Source of the DNA: Kipferlia bialata
Taxonomy: Eukaryota > Fornicata
Assembly: GCA_003568945.1 (NCBI GenBank)
Contig: BDIP01000109.1
Location: forward strand, 1-29,407
Direction: 5' to 3'
DNA: 29,407 bases
Position numbers and translations under genes: made by a program. This document shows positions 1 through 13,198 of the stretch, in pieces (the stretch's first letter is position 1; each line of letters starts with the position of its first letter). The notes under the pieces were generated by a model, which was not told where the DNA came from, ran no database searches, and saw only the letters and a list, made by a program, of their open reading frames with translations.

Positions 1-63
<63 letters not shown>

Positions 64-73
64 CTACCCCCAG
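1..73. repeat. CT then TA microsatellite and 3' end of an intron
   Basis: A run of TC repeats (1-23) passes into TA repeats (to about 62), then the acceptor tail CTACCCCCAG ends at 73. This is the downstream part of an intron whose start lies outside the window. Confidence 0.9.
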
Positions 74-157
74 GTGTGTCTCTGCCATGACCTCTGCCAT
101 GCAGTCCACACCGGTCAAGGGCATAGGGGTGGGAAAGAAGTTAGAGGTATATATACA

Positions 158-194
<37 letters not shown>

Positions 195-640
195 AAGTGT
201 ATATATAGTGGTGTATTTATATAGTCTATGTCATGCAGTCCACCCCGGTCAAGGGCATTGGGGTCGGGAAGAAGCTGGAGGTACGCATACTCTTGATGTG
301 TCAACATATTATGTGTGTGTGTATATTCTCTTTGGCTTAACTATATTTGTTCTCACCTTCCAGGTCGTCCCTCCCAACGTCTCCTTTGCAACAACCCTGG
401 ACGCCATGCAGGTATGAACACCAATTGCTACTCGATACAAGATACGCGGAGGTGTCATTGTTTCCATGCACTCCTCACATAGTGTATGATGAGATATTAC
501 AAAATGTCTTTCCCACTCACCCTCTAGCAGCGTCTGCGCCCCACCGTTGACCTCATGTCTCTATTGTGCTGTGCATCTCTACAGCACAGGCACTTGGATG
601 TGCTGGAGAGTGAGACAGGACTGCCAGTGTTAAGGTACAT

Positions 641-671
<31 letters not shown>

Positions 672-1615
672 ATATGTATATATATGTATGCACCTGGATG
701 TGCTGGAGAGTGAGACAGGACTGCCGGTGTTAAGGTATCTATATATAATAATAGATACTATATAGATATATGTGAGAAGAACATTTACCTTGATGTGCTG
801 GAGAGTGAGACTGGGCTACCAGTGCTGAGTATATACATGTACTAACGTACATACTAGATGAGGTGACCCCCACCCAGATGGTCCATTAGGGATATGTATA
901 TTCTTATATATTCACTACGTCATACATCACGTATACATATATATATATATATGAATATACTAGTATTCCTTACTTCAGGCTTGATGAGGTGACCCCCACC
1001 CAGATGGTCCATGAGGGAGGCCTGGACCACTTGGAGGCCATCAGGGAGTCAGTGGCAACAGCCAACGAGGAGGCAGAGGTATATACACGGCCTAGTAGTA
1101 TATACATATATACTTATATATATATGTGTGTATATGACTGTCTGAAGGCCATCAGGGAGTCAGTGGCCACAGCTAACGAGGAGGCAGAGGTACAGTATAT
1201 GTCTATATATATTATAGTATACATACATAGTGTGTGCATATTATTAGAAGGCTATTGGAGAGTCAGTGGCCACAGCCAACGAGGAGGCAGAGGTATATAC
1301 TATACACTTGTATATATGTATGTACTATTTTCTATCCCTGTCACTCACTCTAGGTCGAGACTAGACTTGATGCCTGTGAGAAGGCCATGAACTCATGGAC
1401 CAGTGACATATGCACAGACAGGTGTGTGTAAATAATAGTAATACACACACATATAAATTTGTATACCTGTATATATGCATACTAGTATATATGTATATAT
1501 CTCTGTTAAGGCCATGAACTCATGGACCAGTGACATATGTACAGACAGGTATGTGTATATATACATTGGTATATATATATGCATACATATATAATTATAT
1601 TCATTTGAGTATAAC

Positions 1616-1646
<31 letters not shown>

Positions 1647-3190
1647 CTATATATTATGGTCATGAACTCATGGACCAGTGACATATGCACAGACAGGTGT
1701 GTATGTTTACACTTGTATATATATGTATATATGCATTCTCACCCTCTAGGATAGTTGACATTGCCGCCAGAGGCTTTGGCCCATGGGACCTCAGTGATGG
1801 AGGGTTTGCTCTACCTGCACACTTCTTTGAGACACTCAGGTACATTGACCCACATATATACCATATGTACATATATCCTCAACCACATCTATTGTAACAT
1901 TTATGGACACGTATACTAATTCACATTCTGTCAACCTTTCTTTCTAATCTCCCAGGTCCATTGCCCTGTATGTCCAGAGGGACGTGGGGTCCAAGTATGC
2001 CGCACCCATCACCACAAGGTACGTGTGTATCTACACATGTATAGCCAATTTGATTAGTTAGTATATTGTTTTAAATCAGTATTGCAGGAGTATTCATTGT
2101 AGTATATATAGGTATCTATTCATTCAATCTCTATATTATATACATATCTCACTACTAATTCATATCTCACTAATTTGTAATAAGACTTACCCCCCAGGGC
2201 CAGGGCCGTTGAGAACACCATGCTCTGGGCCATGCACTCAGGGTCACTACTGAAGTGAGTATTCTACTCTATGTGGTAGTGTATACTACGCGATTAGTAT
2301 GTACTATACATATACATACATATATGTCTATGCTCTGGGCCATGCACTCAGGGTCACTGCTGAAGTGCGTAGGTGTAATATATAGTATCTGTATTGTATA
2401 ATACATTGCATATATGTACATATATGTCTAGAACACCATGCTCTGGGCCATGCACTCAGGGTCACTTCTGAAGTGAGTATACTACGCGATAGGGCATCAT
2501 CTATATCTTACGTGATTGCTATTGACCTTACTCCCAGGTGTGCCCAGCAGTATATCTCAGTGGGCAGCATCTTAATGACTAGCTCCAGTGCACACAGGGC
2601 AGTGTACTCTGGCGCTATCAACAAGGTGCCTACATGTATTCATATCGCCTATATTCTCTCTGGTACTTCTTGAGTAAGAGTATCAATATATACCCGTCGC
2701 GTAGTATCTCACCCCCAGTGGTACTCTCTGCGCAAGAGTGTGAAGCGGCTTGCCAAGAGCAGACTGCTGGACGTGCTGATGGACACGGACTTCAGCGAGA
2801 ACGTGCATGCCATTGTGGCATCACTCTCACCTACAATTCAGGTCTCAGTGTTCATATTCATGTTTGTCTCCCCCTATTGGTATTCCTATCCTCCAGTGTA
2901 TCTGTCTCTCTCTCTCTGTCTCTCTAACCATAGACCCTTAGCCACCGTAGCATGCACGACACCCTCCTAGCCTCCAGTGGAGATGGCACCGAGACATCAC
3001 TGAGGGGACTCATGACTATACCAGCCAAGGCTACCTATATTCAGGTACTCTCTCTCTCTCTCTCTATCACTACGTGCATATCATTCTTACCCACTAGGCC
3101 ATTCAAATGCGCCATGTCCCCAAGACCATTCTCTCTCTCTCTCTCTCTCTCTCATGTATAGGCGCCTCAAATGCGCCCTGTCTCCAAGAC

Positions 3191-3235
<45 letters not shown>

Positions 3236-3272
3236 ATGTATAGGCCCCCCAGATGCGCCCTGTCCCCAAGAC

Positions 3273-3305
<33 letters not shown>

Positions 3306-3517
3306 ATGTATAGGCCCCTCAAATGCGCCCTGTCCCCAAGACCCTTCTCTCTCTCTCTCCCCCTCTCTCTAATGTATAGCCCCCCCAGATGCGCCCTGTC
3401 GCAACGGCCCTAGTTTTTGAATATATGTATATATTTATATATATATATGTGTGTGTGTGTGTAATCATCTAACCTCTAGGCCCCCCAGATGCACCCTGTC
3501 CCCAAGACCCTAGTTTC

Positions 3518-3549
<32 letters not shown>

Positions 3550-6500
3550 GAATGTGTACTCTTACCTCTAGGCGCCTCAAATGCGCCCTGTCCCCAAGAC
3601 CCTGGTCTCTCAGTGCAAGGAGGGGGAGATGTATGTCCCCTATGCCCCAGTCACACTCTTCAACGTGGATGGGTTCATAGTCGCTAAGGTGCACACTATA
3701 TGTTGACTATATATACAGATATACCGTATATGTAAGGTTGTATTCTAGGTATTTAACACCACGTCCCTGGTCAGAAGAAGTCCTCCACCTCCCACTGGTA
3801 TCTGTCCTATTAGAAGTCTATATTAGTATACTCTATCTATAACACTAGATCCCAGGCCATAAGTCCCCGACCACCCTAACAATCACTCTCTCTCCATCTA
3901 TAATAGACATATATATGGTTTGTAATTCTTTGTATCTAACACCAGGTTCCCGGTGTAAAGAAGAAGAAGTCCCCCACAACCCTTGATGATACCCATATAT
4001 ATATGTTATCTAACTATGCTATAAGATCAATGGTAATACTTACACCAGGTTCCTGGCATTAAGAAGAAGAAGTCCCCTACAACCTAATAGCATCTATATA
4101 TGTCTAAGCACTCCATTGGATCTATATACTGTAAGTACTCTGTTACTGATTACAGGTCCCAGGCCAGAAGAAGAAGAAGTCCCCCACCACCCTGGAGGAG
4201 GGAGATGAGGAGGAGGAGGATGTGTGGGAGATCACGGGTGTGACATCAACAACGCGCATAGCGGCGCAGGTACCTACTCTTTGCCATTCTCTCAATGTAT
4301 ATATTGATATGCATACACATCCCACCCCAGGCTGACCTTCTGCGACTGAGGGACAAGGTGCCTCTGTCAGAGGTCAGAGGCCTCATTCCAAGGTATACAT
4401 GTGTATACATATATATATCTACAGTATGTAATACATGTAAACTGATACATATACTCTATATATACATATATATACCATATGTAATGTACTATGTGTATAT
4501 GGACAAGGTGCCCCTGTCAGAGGTCAGGGGCCTGATTCCAAGGTATTCATATAAATATATATATATATACATACAGTATGTAATATACCATATGTATACT
4601 GTTTGGTGCCTCTGTCAGAGGTCAGGGGCCTTATTCCTAGGTACAATAGTGTATACATATACTATTTAGAGCCTCCCTGTGTGACACAGTAGCACACGAC
4701 AATGATAGTACCATGTATTCACTTTCTCACAACTACTGAATTTCTATATACTCTCTACTTCTTACACTTAGGGATGTGCGTGCATCCATGCGTGACTCAG
4801 TTATACATACCACTGGCTCTGTTATTCACATATACTTACTACATATACATATATATATACTAATCCCTAGGGACGTGCGTCAGTCCATTCGCGACTCTGC
4901 CATCTCCGACCTATATGTATATATATATACTTGTACACTATACTAGTATACTAATCTCCAGAGATGTGCGTCAATCCATGCGCGAGGCAGTAGTGCATGA
5001 CACCGACTCTGCCATCTCTGACCTGGAGGCAGATGAGATGGATGCATTCTGGACAGGACACACCTATCACGCTAAGCATACAGGTATATATACACTATGT
5101 ATATAGTGTATATAGTATATATAGTGAATATATATGTATGTATATAGGATGACCTAGGGGCATATGAGATGGAGGGGTTCTGGACAGGGCATACCTATCA
5201 CGCAAAGCATATAGGTATATGTATATAGTGTGTATAGTATATATACTCTGTATGAGATGGAGGCAGATGAGACGGAGGCATTCTGGACAGGACATACATA
5301 CCATGCAAAGCATACAGGTATATGTATATAGTAATGTCTGTACCAGTTGCTGTACAAAAGTATCTGGTACTGACCCCAGCCCTCAACGTGTATGTGCATG
5401 ACCTGCTGAGGAGGGCCACAGTGTATATAATATATACATATAAATATATACATTACATATATATATACAGCATATTAACCCCAGCTCTGAATGTGTATGT
5501 GCATGACCTGCTGAGGAGGGCCACAGTGTCACCAGAGGGGGTTGCATCATTGAGACACGCTGTGAAGGCAAGTATTATGTGTATAGTGTATACTATAGTA
5601 TATGTGTATAGCACTATATACATGGTGTCACCTGAGGGGGTGGCATCACTCAGACACGCTGTGAAGGTATATATATATACATGATATAGTGTACAATAGT
5701 ATATATATATATGGGTATATTAGGATGTAGAGTGTCACCTGAGGGGGTGGCATCACTCAGACACGCAGTGAAGGTATATATATATATATATATACACTAT
5801 ATATATACTATATATATTCTAAGTATATACTATATATTGTCAGAAGTGTATAATTAGATGTACAGTGTCACTCGAGGGGGTGGCATCACTCAGACACGCA
5901 GTGAAGGTATATATATACATATTAGTATGCAAGTAAATTTAACTCTCGTTATGTATATATACATTTGTATGTATTTACTGACCCCCAGGACATCCTTGCC
6001 CAGATACAGCTACCCGAGTACAGACAGGACAGGGCAGACGACAGGTATATAGAAATACATGATATGTATTACTATTTGTATTGCAGTGTATAGTATGGTG
6101 TGGTATATAGGATATTGTATCAACTGCCCGAGTACAGACAGGACAGGGCAGATGACAGGTATATATATAGTATATGTTTAGTATATATATAGTATAGGAT
6201 AGTATGTATGTATGTTATACAATGGTAACAGGGCAGATGACTTGTGAGATACATGTAAATATGTCCCGTATCTTGGACATACTATATATACATACACGCC
6301 ACTAATACTATATGTACTAAAATTGTCCGAGTGCACTACTCGTGCCCTAGTATATACCCATCGATATATATATATACACTAACAATAGATACCTCTGCGA
6401 GGTCCTTGTACCCGAGTGGACTACTCATGCTCTCTCTTTCTTTCTCTCTCTCTCTCTCCAGATTCAAAACCTCTTCTCACCTTAGGTATCTCTGCGAGGT

Positions 6501-7231
6501 CCTTGTACCCGAGTGGACCACCCGTGTACTTGGCAGGGTACAGGGTGACACGGTGCATGTGCCTGTGCTCAGTGTGCCATGTGTCTCTAGATACATGTTC
6601 CAGTCAAAGGTAAACCGCGTAACTATAGGATCGCGTAACAATCTTTGTGGAGTAGTGAGTATATTTTCAGTGTGCCATGTATGTCAAGATACATGTTCCA
6701 GTCAAAGGTAAACCGCGTATTATGTGTAATCGTGTAGTTTCATATAAGAAATAGTATATATACTATATATACTGTACACTAACTGTAGGCCCTCTGCTAT
6801 TCCTCTATGGGTGTGCACCACAGACACATTGTCAATGACTGGCTGGGGGCTGTCAATGCGGCAGACTTAGGGTCAGGTATACATACATACATACATACAG
6901 TATATACAATACATAGAGAGAGAGTGTGTATATTCATATATATTAGACACATAGTCAATGACTGGCTGGGGGCAGTGAATGCTGCTGACCTGGGATCAGG
7001 TACATGTATTGGGGATGTGTTTTCCAGCCATGCTGGTATATTCAGTGTGTGTCTCACATCCAGACGCGTATATGAGTATACGTGTGAGTTTACAGTTAGA
7101 GATTATATATCTAACCTCAGCTGCTGACACCGACCAAGCATCATCCCTCCTCGAGAGTGACAGAAGTACAGACCAGTTTGGAGCATTATTGGCAAAGGGG
7201 GTCACGCTAGGTATGATAGTAATGTGTATAT

Positions 7232-7269
<38 letters not shown>

Positions 7270-7330
7270 GAGCACAGATCAGTTTGGGGCATTGTTGGCC
7301 AAGGGAGTGACACTAGGTATGATAGTAATG

Positions 7331-7371
<41 letters not shown>

Positions 7372-10300
7372 TGACAGAAGCACAGACCAGTTCGGGGCAT
7401 TGCTGGCAAAGGGGGTGACATTAGGTATGTGTATATAGATAACATGGTAAGTGTCTATATCGTATTACTTATACAGACAATGTAGCTGAAGAGTATTCTC
7501 CTGTGCACCTCTCACCCCCAGGTGTCTGTAGTATATTGTATATTATATAATGTATATTGTATATTGTATTGTATATAGTTCCAATGTTTATCAGTATACT
7601 GTAGTATATATGTATATATGTGTATATGTCCACTCACCCAGGTGTCTGCAATGCAGTGGGTGCAGGGATAGGCAGCACGGGCAGATACATGCAGCAGGTA
7701 CAGCATACTCTATATACACACACATACTTATGTATTAGTGTATATATATACATCTATATACTGGGATAAGCAGCACGGCAGATACATGCAGCAGGTACCA
7801 TAAACAGGATACTTATTTACCCATGTATATGTTGATTGATTAATGTATGTATATATATATATGTATATTGTTATACTGAGAGGCAGCACAGGCAGATATA
7901 TGCAGCAGGTACAGCATATGATACGATATACTTTACAATACATATGCGTGTGTATTGTTATAATGGCTTAGGCAGATACATGCAGCGGGTGCCACATACC
8001 CTTTAATATATATGTATTTAATATATATGTAATAGTGTACTAATTATTCATATGCATGGCCCTTTGTCATTGATTATATCCTCTCTATCTCTCTCTCTCT
8101 CCCCCCCCCCCTCCCATCCCCCATCCCAACTCCCCATCTATTACTATCCAATATCAGCTTTGTCATGAGTTAGGCATGGCCCCCTTTGTCATGAGTGCCA
8201 ACCAGCACCCAGACCCAAGGTGTGTATATACACATATACATGCATATATGCATATATACCTAGTGTGATAGTATCAATGGTATATATACATGGCCCCCTT
8301 TGTCATGATATCCAACCAGCACCCAGACCCAAGGTGCGTATGTATGGATATATATGTAAATACATGATTGCTGTGAAGTTTGTGTTTGTATATGCATATG
8401 TCCTGACGCACCAGAATGATGGCTTGCACCATCTCCGACCTCCTAATGTGTACTGCATAAGTATATATACTACTTATGCTATACCTTACGATACTATATA
8501 CGATCTGTCCTGTAACTTTAACCCCAGAATGATGGCCTGCACCATCTCCAACCTCATACTGGAGGGGCACCTGGTCTACCTGATAGGGGTGGAGGTGAGT
8601 ATAAATATGGATACTCCATCATACAGCCTAGCAATTCTAGGCTAGCGTCCTAGCGAATATATATATGAACCATATATTAAATGTATGGTCCTACGTATAT
8701 GCATGTATACATGAATATATCACTTGTCTCACCTCCAAAAAGCCTTCCCTCCTTGCACTTCTGATATATGTATATATATATATACATATCAATTATAGTA
8801 TTGACTATGTACTATACACATCTCGTGTCTAACCCCCAGAATGCTTCTCCCGAACTCTTGGCCCTCCTCGTTGACATCACCAACACACTCAGGCTGGGTG
8901 GGGAGTTCCCATACGCCAAGGGACCAACCATACCACACGGGGAGGTACATACATATACACTTACATCTATATATTCATACTTGTGGTATACTTTGATTCT
9001 ATATATCATTGGAATTCCCATGCGCCAAGGGACCCACGGTGCCACATGGAGAGGTATACTTCTATTCTTATACTCTCTTGCTCTCTTTACCAATTGTAAT
9101 TGTACTGACTCCTCACCCCCCAGTCCCCTGACTCTGATCTGTGTGTTGTCAGGAACCCCCTTGGTAAGAGTGCCCCCCACCCATCAGAGCACACAGTGGG
9201 GGCACTGGCATTCTACTTGCCAGGTAACAATATATAATATATAGTATATATATAGTATATATATATTGTATAAATAGTATATTAATGTACATATATACAT
9301 ATGTGAGTGCACCCCACCCATCAGAGCACACGGTGGGGGCACTGGCACTCTATCTGCCGGGTATGATATATGTTCATCTAGTTCATTACTATTGTTCCTA
9401 CGTTTCCATATCGTTTCTTACCCTCAGTCCTGGTGCCTGGTCCCTTTGTGATACCCGACCACCTGCCCAAGGACTGTGCCATCAGGTATTTATATACATA
9501 CACACATTCTAATGGGTATATGTTTCATATTAGAATGATATTTAGACACACATGTATACAAGCATATATATGTAGAGAGAGAGTAGTGGTATTAACCCCA
9601 GATACATTGATGTGCGTCGCCCCCCCGAGAAGCTGAGGTTCATACCCAAGTGCACTGGAAGGCCATGCCTGGCACTGAGGTATCAATATATATATATATG
9701 TATATATATATTGATACTATGTACACATATATACAATGTACATATGTACTATATACTGGGGGTTCATACCCAAGTGCACTGGAAGGCCATGCCTGGCACT
9801 GAGGTAGAGATACCTAGTATATGTAGAGTATAGAGCACATATATGTGTATATATACGTTCGTATCTCACTTCAGGACCACCTGTGCAGCAGCCAAGCCCC
9901 AGATATATATAAATATGTCTAGAAATAGTATTCATATGTATAGTCTATCCATATATATATATATATACATGTATACATATACCTTACTCTCCAGGACCAC
10001 TTATGGTAGTATACATATATATATATATGTGTATACATACGTTCGTATCTCATTTTAGGACCACCTATGCAGCAGCCAAGCCCCAGATATTCCTGGACCC
10101 CTCTGACGTGGCCATAGCAATGCGGATTAGGTATATGACAGCAGCAACCTTGTACTCACATTTTGTTATGGGTTCAGATACTCTATATCTACCAGTGTGG
10201 ATATCTGCATTGTCTGAGTCCTAGGGACGAGGGTGACTATGAGTTAGGAAGTGACGCTAATGCTGACTCATATATATATATATATACATATGCTGCAGTA

Positions 10301-13163
10301 TATGTATATATATGTGCATAGTCTATGTCTAACAAGTAGGGATGAGGGTGACTACCTTGGTGGGAGTGATGCCGATGCTGACTCTGAGGCAGAGGCAGAG
10401 GGCGACAGCCCAGAGACTGCAGTGTACAAGTACCTGTCCATGTCATTCAGACCCAGTGACAGGTGTGTATGGTATAGTATATACATATATATCATATGTG
10501 TGAGACATATATAGTGAGTCTACAAGTACCTGTCGATGTCATTCAGACCCAGTGACAGGTAATAGTAGAGTGTATTACAGTATTAATATATATATATAGC
10601 ATATGTGTGAGAAATATATAGTGTACACAAGTATCTGTCAATGTCATTCAGACCCAGTGACAGGTATAGTGTGAATATATAGAATTTCATATATATATAT
10701 ATATTTACCTGTATATACCTGTCCATGTCATTCAGACCCAGTGACAGGTATAGTGTGAATATACATATATGTATGATATATATATATACATAGAGAGATT
10801 CATGACACATATCCACATACATTGAGAGGTGTTCATATTGCTGTGTAAATTCTCACTCTTCAGGGAAGGCCTGCTCTCTGCTGTGTCTGCTGCCTCTATC
10901 CTGATATATCACCTATACATATATAATATGTATATATATATATATCTTAATATAGTATATTACTACTTACTATCAGGGAAGGCCTGCTCTCTGCCGTGTC
11001 TGCTGCCTTTGGGTCATCCATAGACGGGGAGAGACAGGTATATATATACTAACATATATGTATACATGTATACATATATGTATATATGTATACAGTATCA
11101 GTTATGTACATGTATGGTGTCTGTAGCGTTTGGGTCATCCATAGACGGGGAGAGGCAGGTATGTATATACATATATATGTATGCATGTATTCAGTATCAG
11201 TAATGTATACATATATAGTGTCTGCTGCCTTTGGGTCATCCATAGACGGGAAGAGACAGGTATAAGCTCTAGACTCTAGTGTTTCAGTATACACTGCCCC
11301 CCCCCTGACACATGTTATATATTATATATAGTAGACTAATGCTAGGAACCTGTCCCTGACTATGGCCAGTCCCAGGGCATTCTGTCTGGAGAGGGTGTCT
11401 ATGCAGCCAAGTGGCTAAACGCACTGCTGGAGACACCGGATGCTAAGGTACCTCACTATCTATATATATATATACATATCAGTCTATGTGTCTCATACCT
11501 AGGTTCAGATTCAGCCTCCTGCATCACTGAGCTTGCCATATATCTACCTACATACATATCTATATATATATATATTTATGTGTATGTATAGTATATACTA
11601 ATCTCCAGGGCTGGATCCAGTCCCCCTGCATCAACACTGGCATTGTCATACACACACATATATATAAATAGTCTCTATTTCCCAATCCATATATCTATAT
11701 CTGCATTACACTCATCTCCAGGTCTGGATCCAGTCCCCTTGTATCAACACTGGTCTTGCCATTGTCCAACATGCAGCCAGGGAGAGTGGGGCATCTATTG
11801 ACTTCAGAAGGTGATTCACACAGATGACTTTATATCTATGTCTAAATGATTATGTATAAGATATATTAACTATTAGAGTATTTTTGTATATGTCAGGGAG
11901 ATTGAGGCCAGCATTGATTACTGGGATTACACATCTATCTCTATAAGTGTGTATCAATATCTCCATTCACTGACCCCAGACACCCCAATCACATTGTAGC
12001 TACATATGTAGCACATACCAGTACCACTATATCATATGCTATTATATATGTATCTATGTCACTGATTCTAGGCACCCCAGGTTGAGATGCCCAGAGAGAG
12101 ATGTTATATACATGTATAATCTAGTAATATACATGTATATATATATATATATATATATGAATATCTCTGATACTGACACCAGACACCCTAATGAGGTCGA
12201 GCTACCAGTATTGACTATAGGCGGCATGTGTATATGTAACTTCTATAATAGATTTGTAAATTTGGTGCCTAGTGTATTTACTGACCCCAGACACCCCAAC
12301 GAGGTCGAGCTACCACGCAGGGGACTCAAGTCAGCAGACTGGCAGGTACTGGTCTCTTACAGTACTTCTACACGATACATGACCAGCCACTTCTTAAAGC
12401 TTCACGATATGCATAGTCTCACCCCCTAGGTCATCGACATGAGGTTTGACACGAATGGCACCACCTGTGGATATGAGGCAGAGGAGCAGGTATAGATATG
12501 TACTATAGATACATAGTAGTATATACCCTATATATACAGTATATGTACTATTAATGTTTCTGTATCCCCTGTGGATATGAGGCAGAGGAGCAGGTATAGA
12601 TATTGATGTTTACCACATACAAATAGTATAATCTATAGATCTGTGCTTCTATAGATCTCTCACCTGTGGGTTCCAACTATATATAGTCGTCTACTCTTTG
12701 CTACTCACCCCCAGGTTGCACAGCTGTCCAGGATGTTCAGAGTGGCAGGGGGGCAGGTAGGATATATATATGATAGAGACCCTGTATATACCTGTGATAC
12801 CAATTCATACCATACTATATACTATATATACTCTATGTATGTCCAGGATGTTCAGAGTGGCAGGGGGGCAGGTAGGAAGAATACTTAGTATCTACAGTAG
12901 AGATACAGTATATAGTGTATGTATATATATACTATAATAACTATACTAAACATGTCCAGGATGTTCAGAGTGGCAGGGGGGCAGGTACTGATTGTGATGA
13001 TACGGTATCTCTAACATTTTTCGCCTTCAATTTCTTTAACTGCATATGTGTCCTTTTACAGGTTATGTGCCTAACATATCAGCGCAGCATCATGATCAGC
13101 CCGACCTTGCCTACCCACAACCAGTACATGGTGCACACACTCAGGTATGTATCGGCATACGTA

Positions 13164-13198
<35 letters not shown>

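Larger units (their letters stand above)
74..6876 (+). other. Linker region of the dynein-like protein (exons 1-19)
   Basis: Exons: 74-146, 364-411, 528-634, 979-1078, 1354-1421, 1750-1839, 1956-2018, 2198-2254, 2538-2625, 2719-2841, 2934-3044, 3572-3688, 4156-4269, 4331-4392, 4962-5083, 5485-5567 (GC donor), 5989-6044, 6486-6609, 6789-6876. Residues 1 to about 565. In dyneins this helical segment is the mechanical element that swings across the AAA ring. Sequence match is weak. The call rests mostly on position directly before AAA1 and on the segment around residues 500-560, with WTTRVLGRV and NDWLG where the linker meets AAA1. Exon 13 inserts a charged stretch of four lysines followed by an EEGDEEEED-type acidic run. 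No signal peptide or membrane segment is seen. Part of this could equally be tail. Confidence 0.55.
7121..11037 (+). other. AAA1 domain with lost catalytic motifs (exons 20-30)
   Basis: Exons: 7121-7210, 7642-7697, 8158-8219, 8528-8594, 8840-8944, 9124-9223, 9428-9485, 9602-9679, 10059-10130, 10340-10462, 10977-11037. In dyneins AAA1 is the main ATPase. The family pattern is TDR----L--A, then GPAGTGKT, then ACFDEFNR about 30 residues later, then a NPGYAGR-like sensor and VPDY. Here STDQFGALLAKG is followed by VGAGIGST (residues about 600-607), so the Walker A lysine is serine. VYLIGVEN (about 650) stands where CFDEFN should be, so both Walker B acids are gone. RNPLGK occupies the sensor position and FVIPDH the VPDY position. 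Exon 29 adds an acidic SDADADSEAEAEGD insert near the AAA1 end. The motif order makes the placement good; loss of ATP hydrolysis is inferred. Confidence 0.72.

Noticed and set aside
1393-1584. Open frames on the - strand here and across the window
   Set aside because: They are Ile/Tyr/Val/His-rich readings of TA, GT and CT repeats or mirror images of the + strand exons. None forms a phase-consistent exon chain or recognisable domain.
3107-3413. Ser/Leu-repeat peptides as a coding region
   Set aside because: These are readings of CT microsatellites between acceptor-side copies of exon 12.
3098-3517. CRISPR-like array of regularly spaced repeats
   Set aside because: The repeated unit is the start of a host exon with an acceptor, the spacers are CT or TA repeats, and the gene is eukaryotic.
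9124-9163. Short form of exon 25 using the strong-looking GTAAGA donor at 9164
   Set aside because: It removes the coding part repeated in the copy at 9308-9360. I kept the donor at 9224, though minor use is possible.
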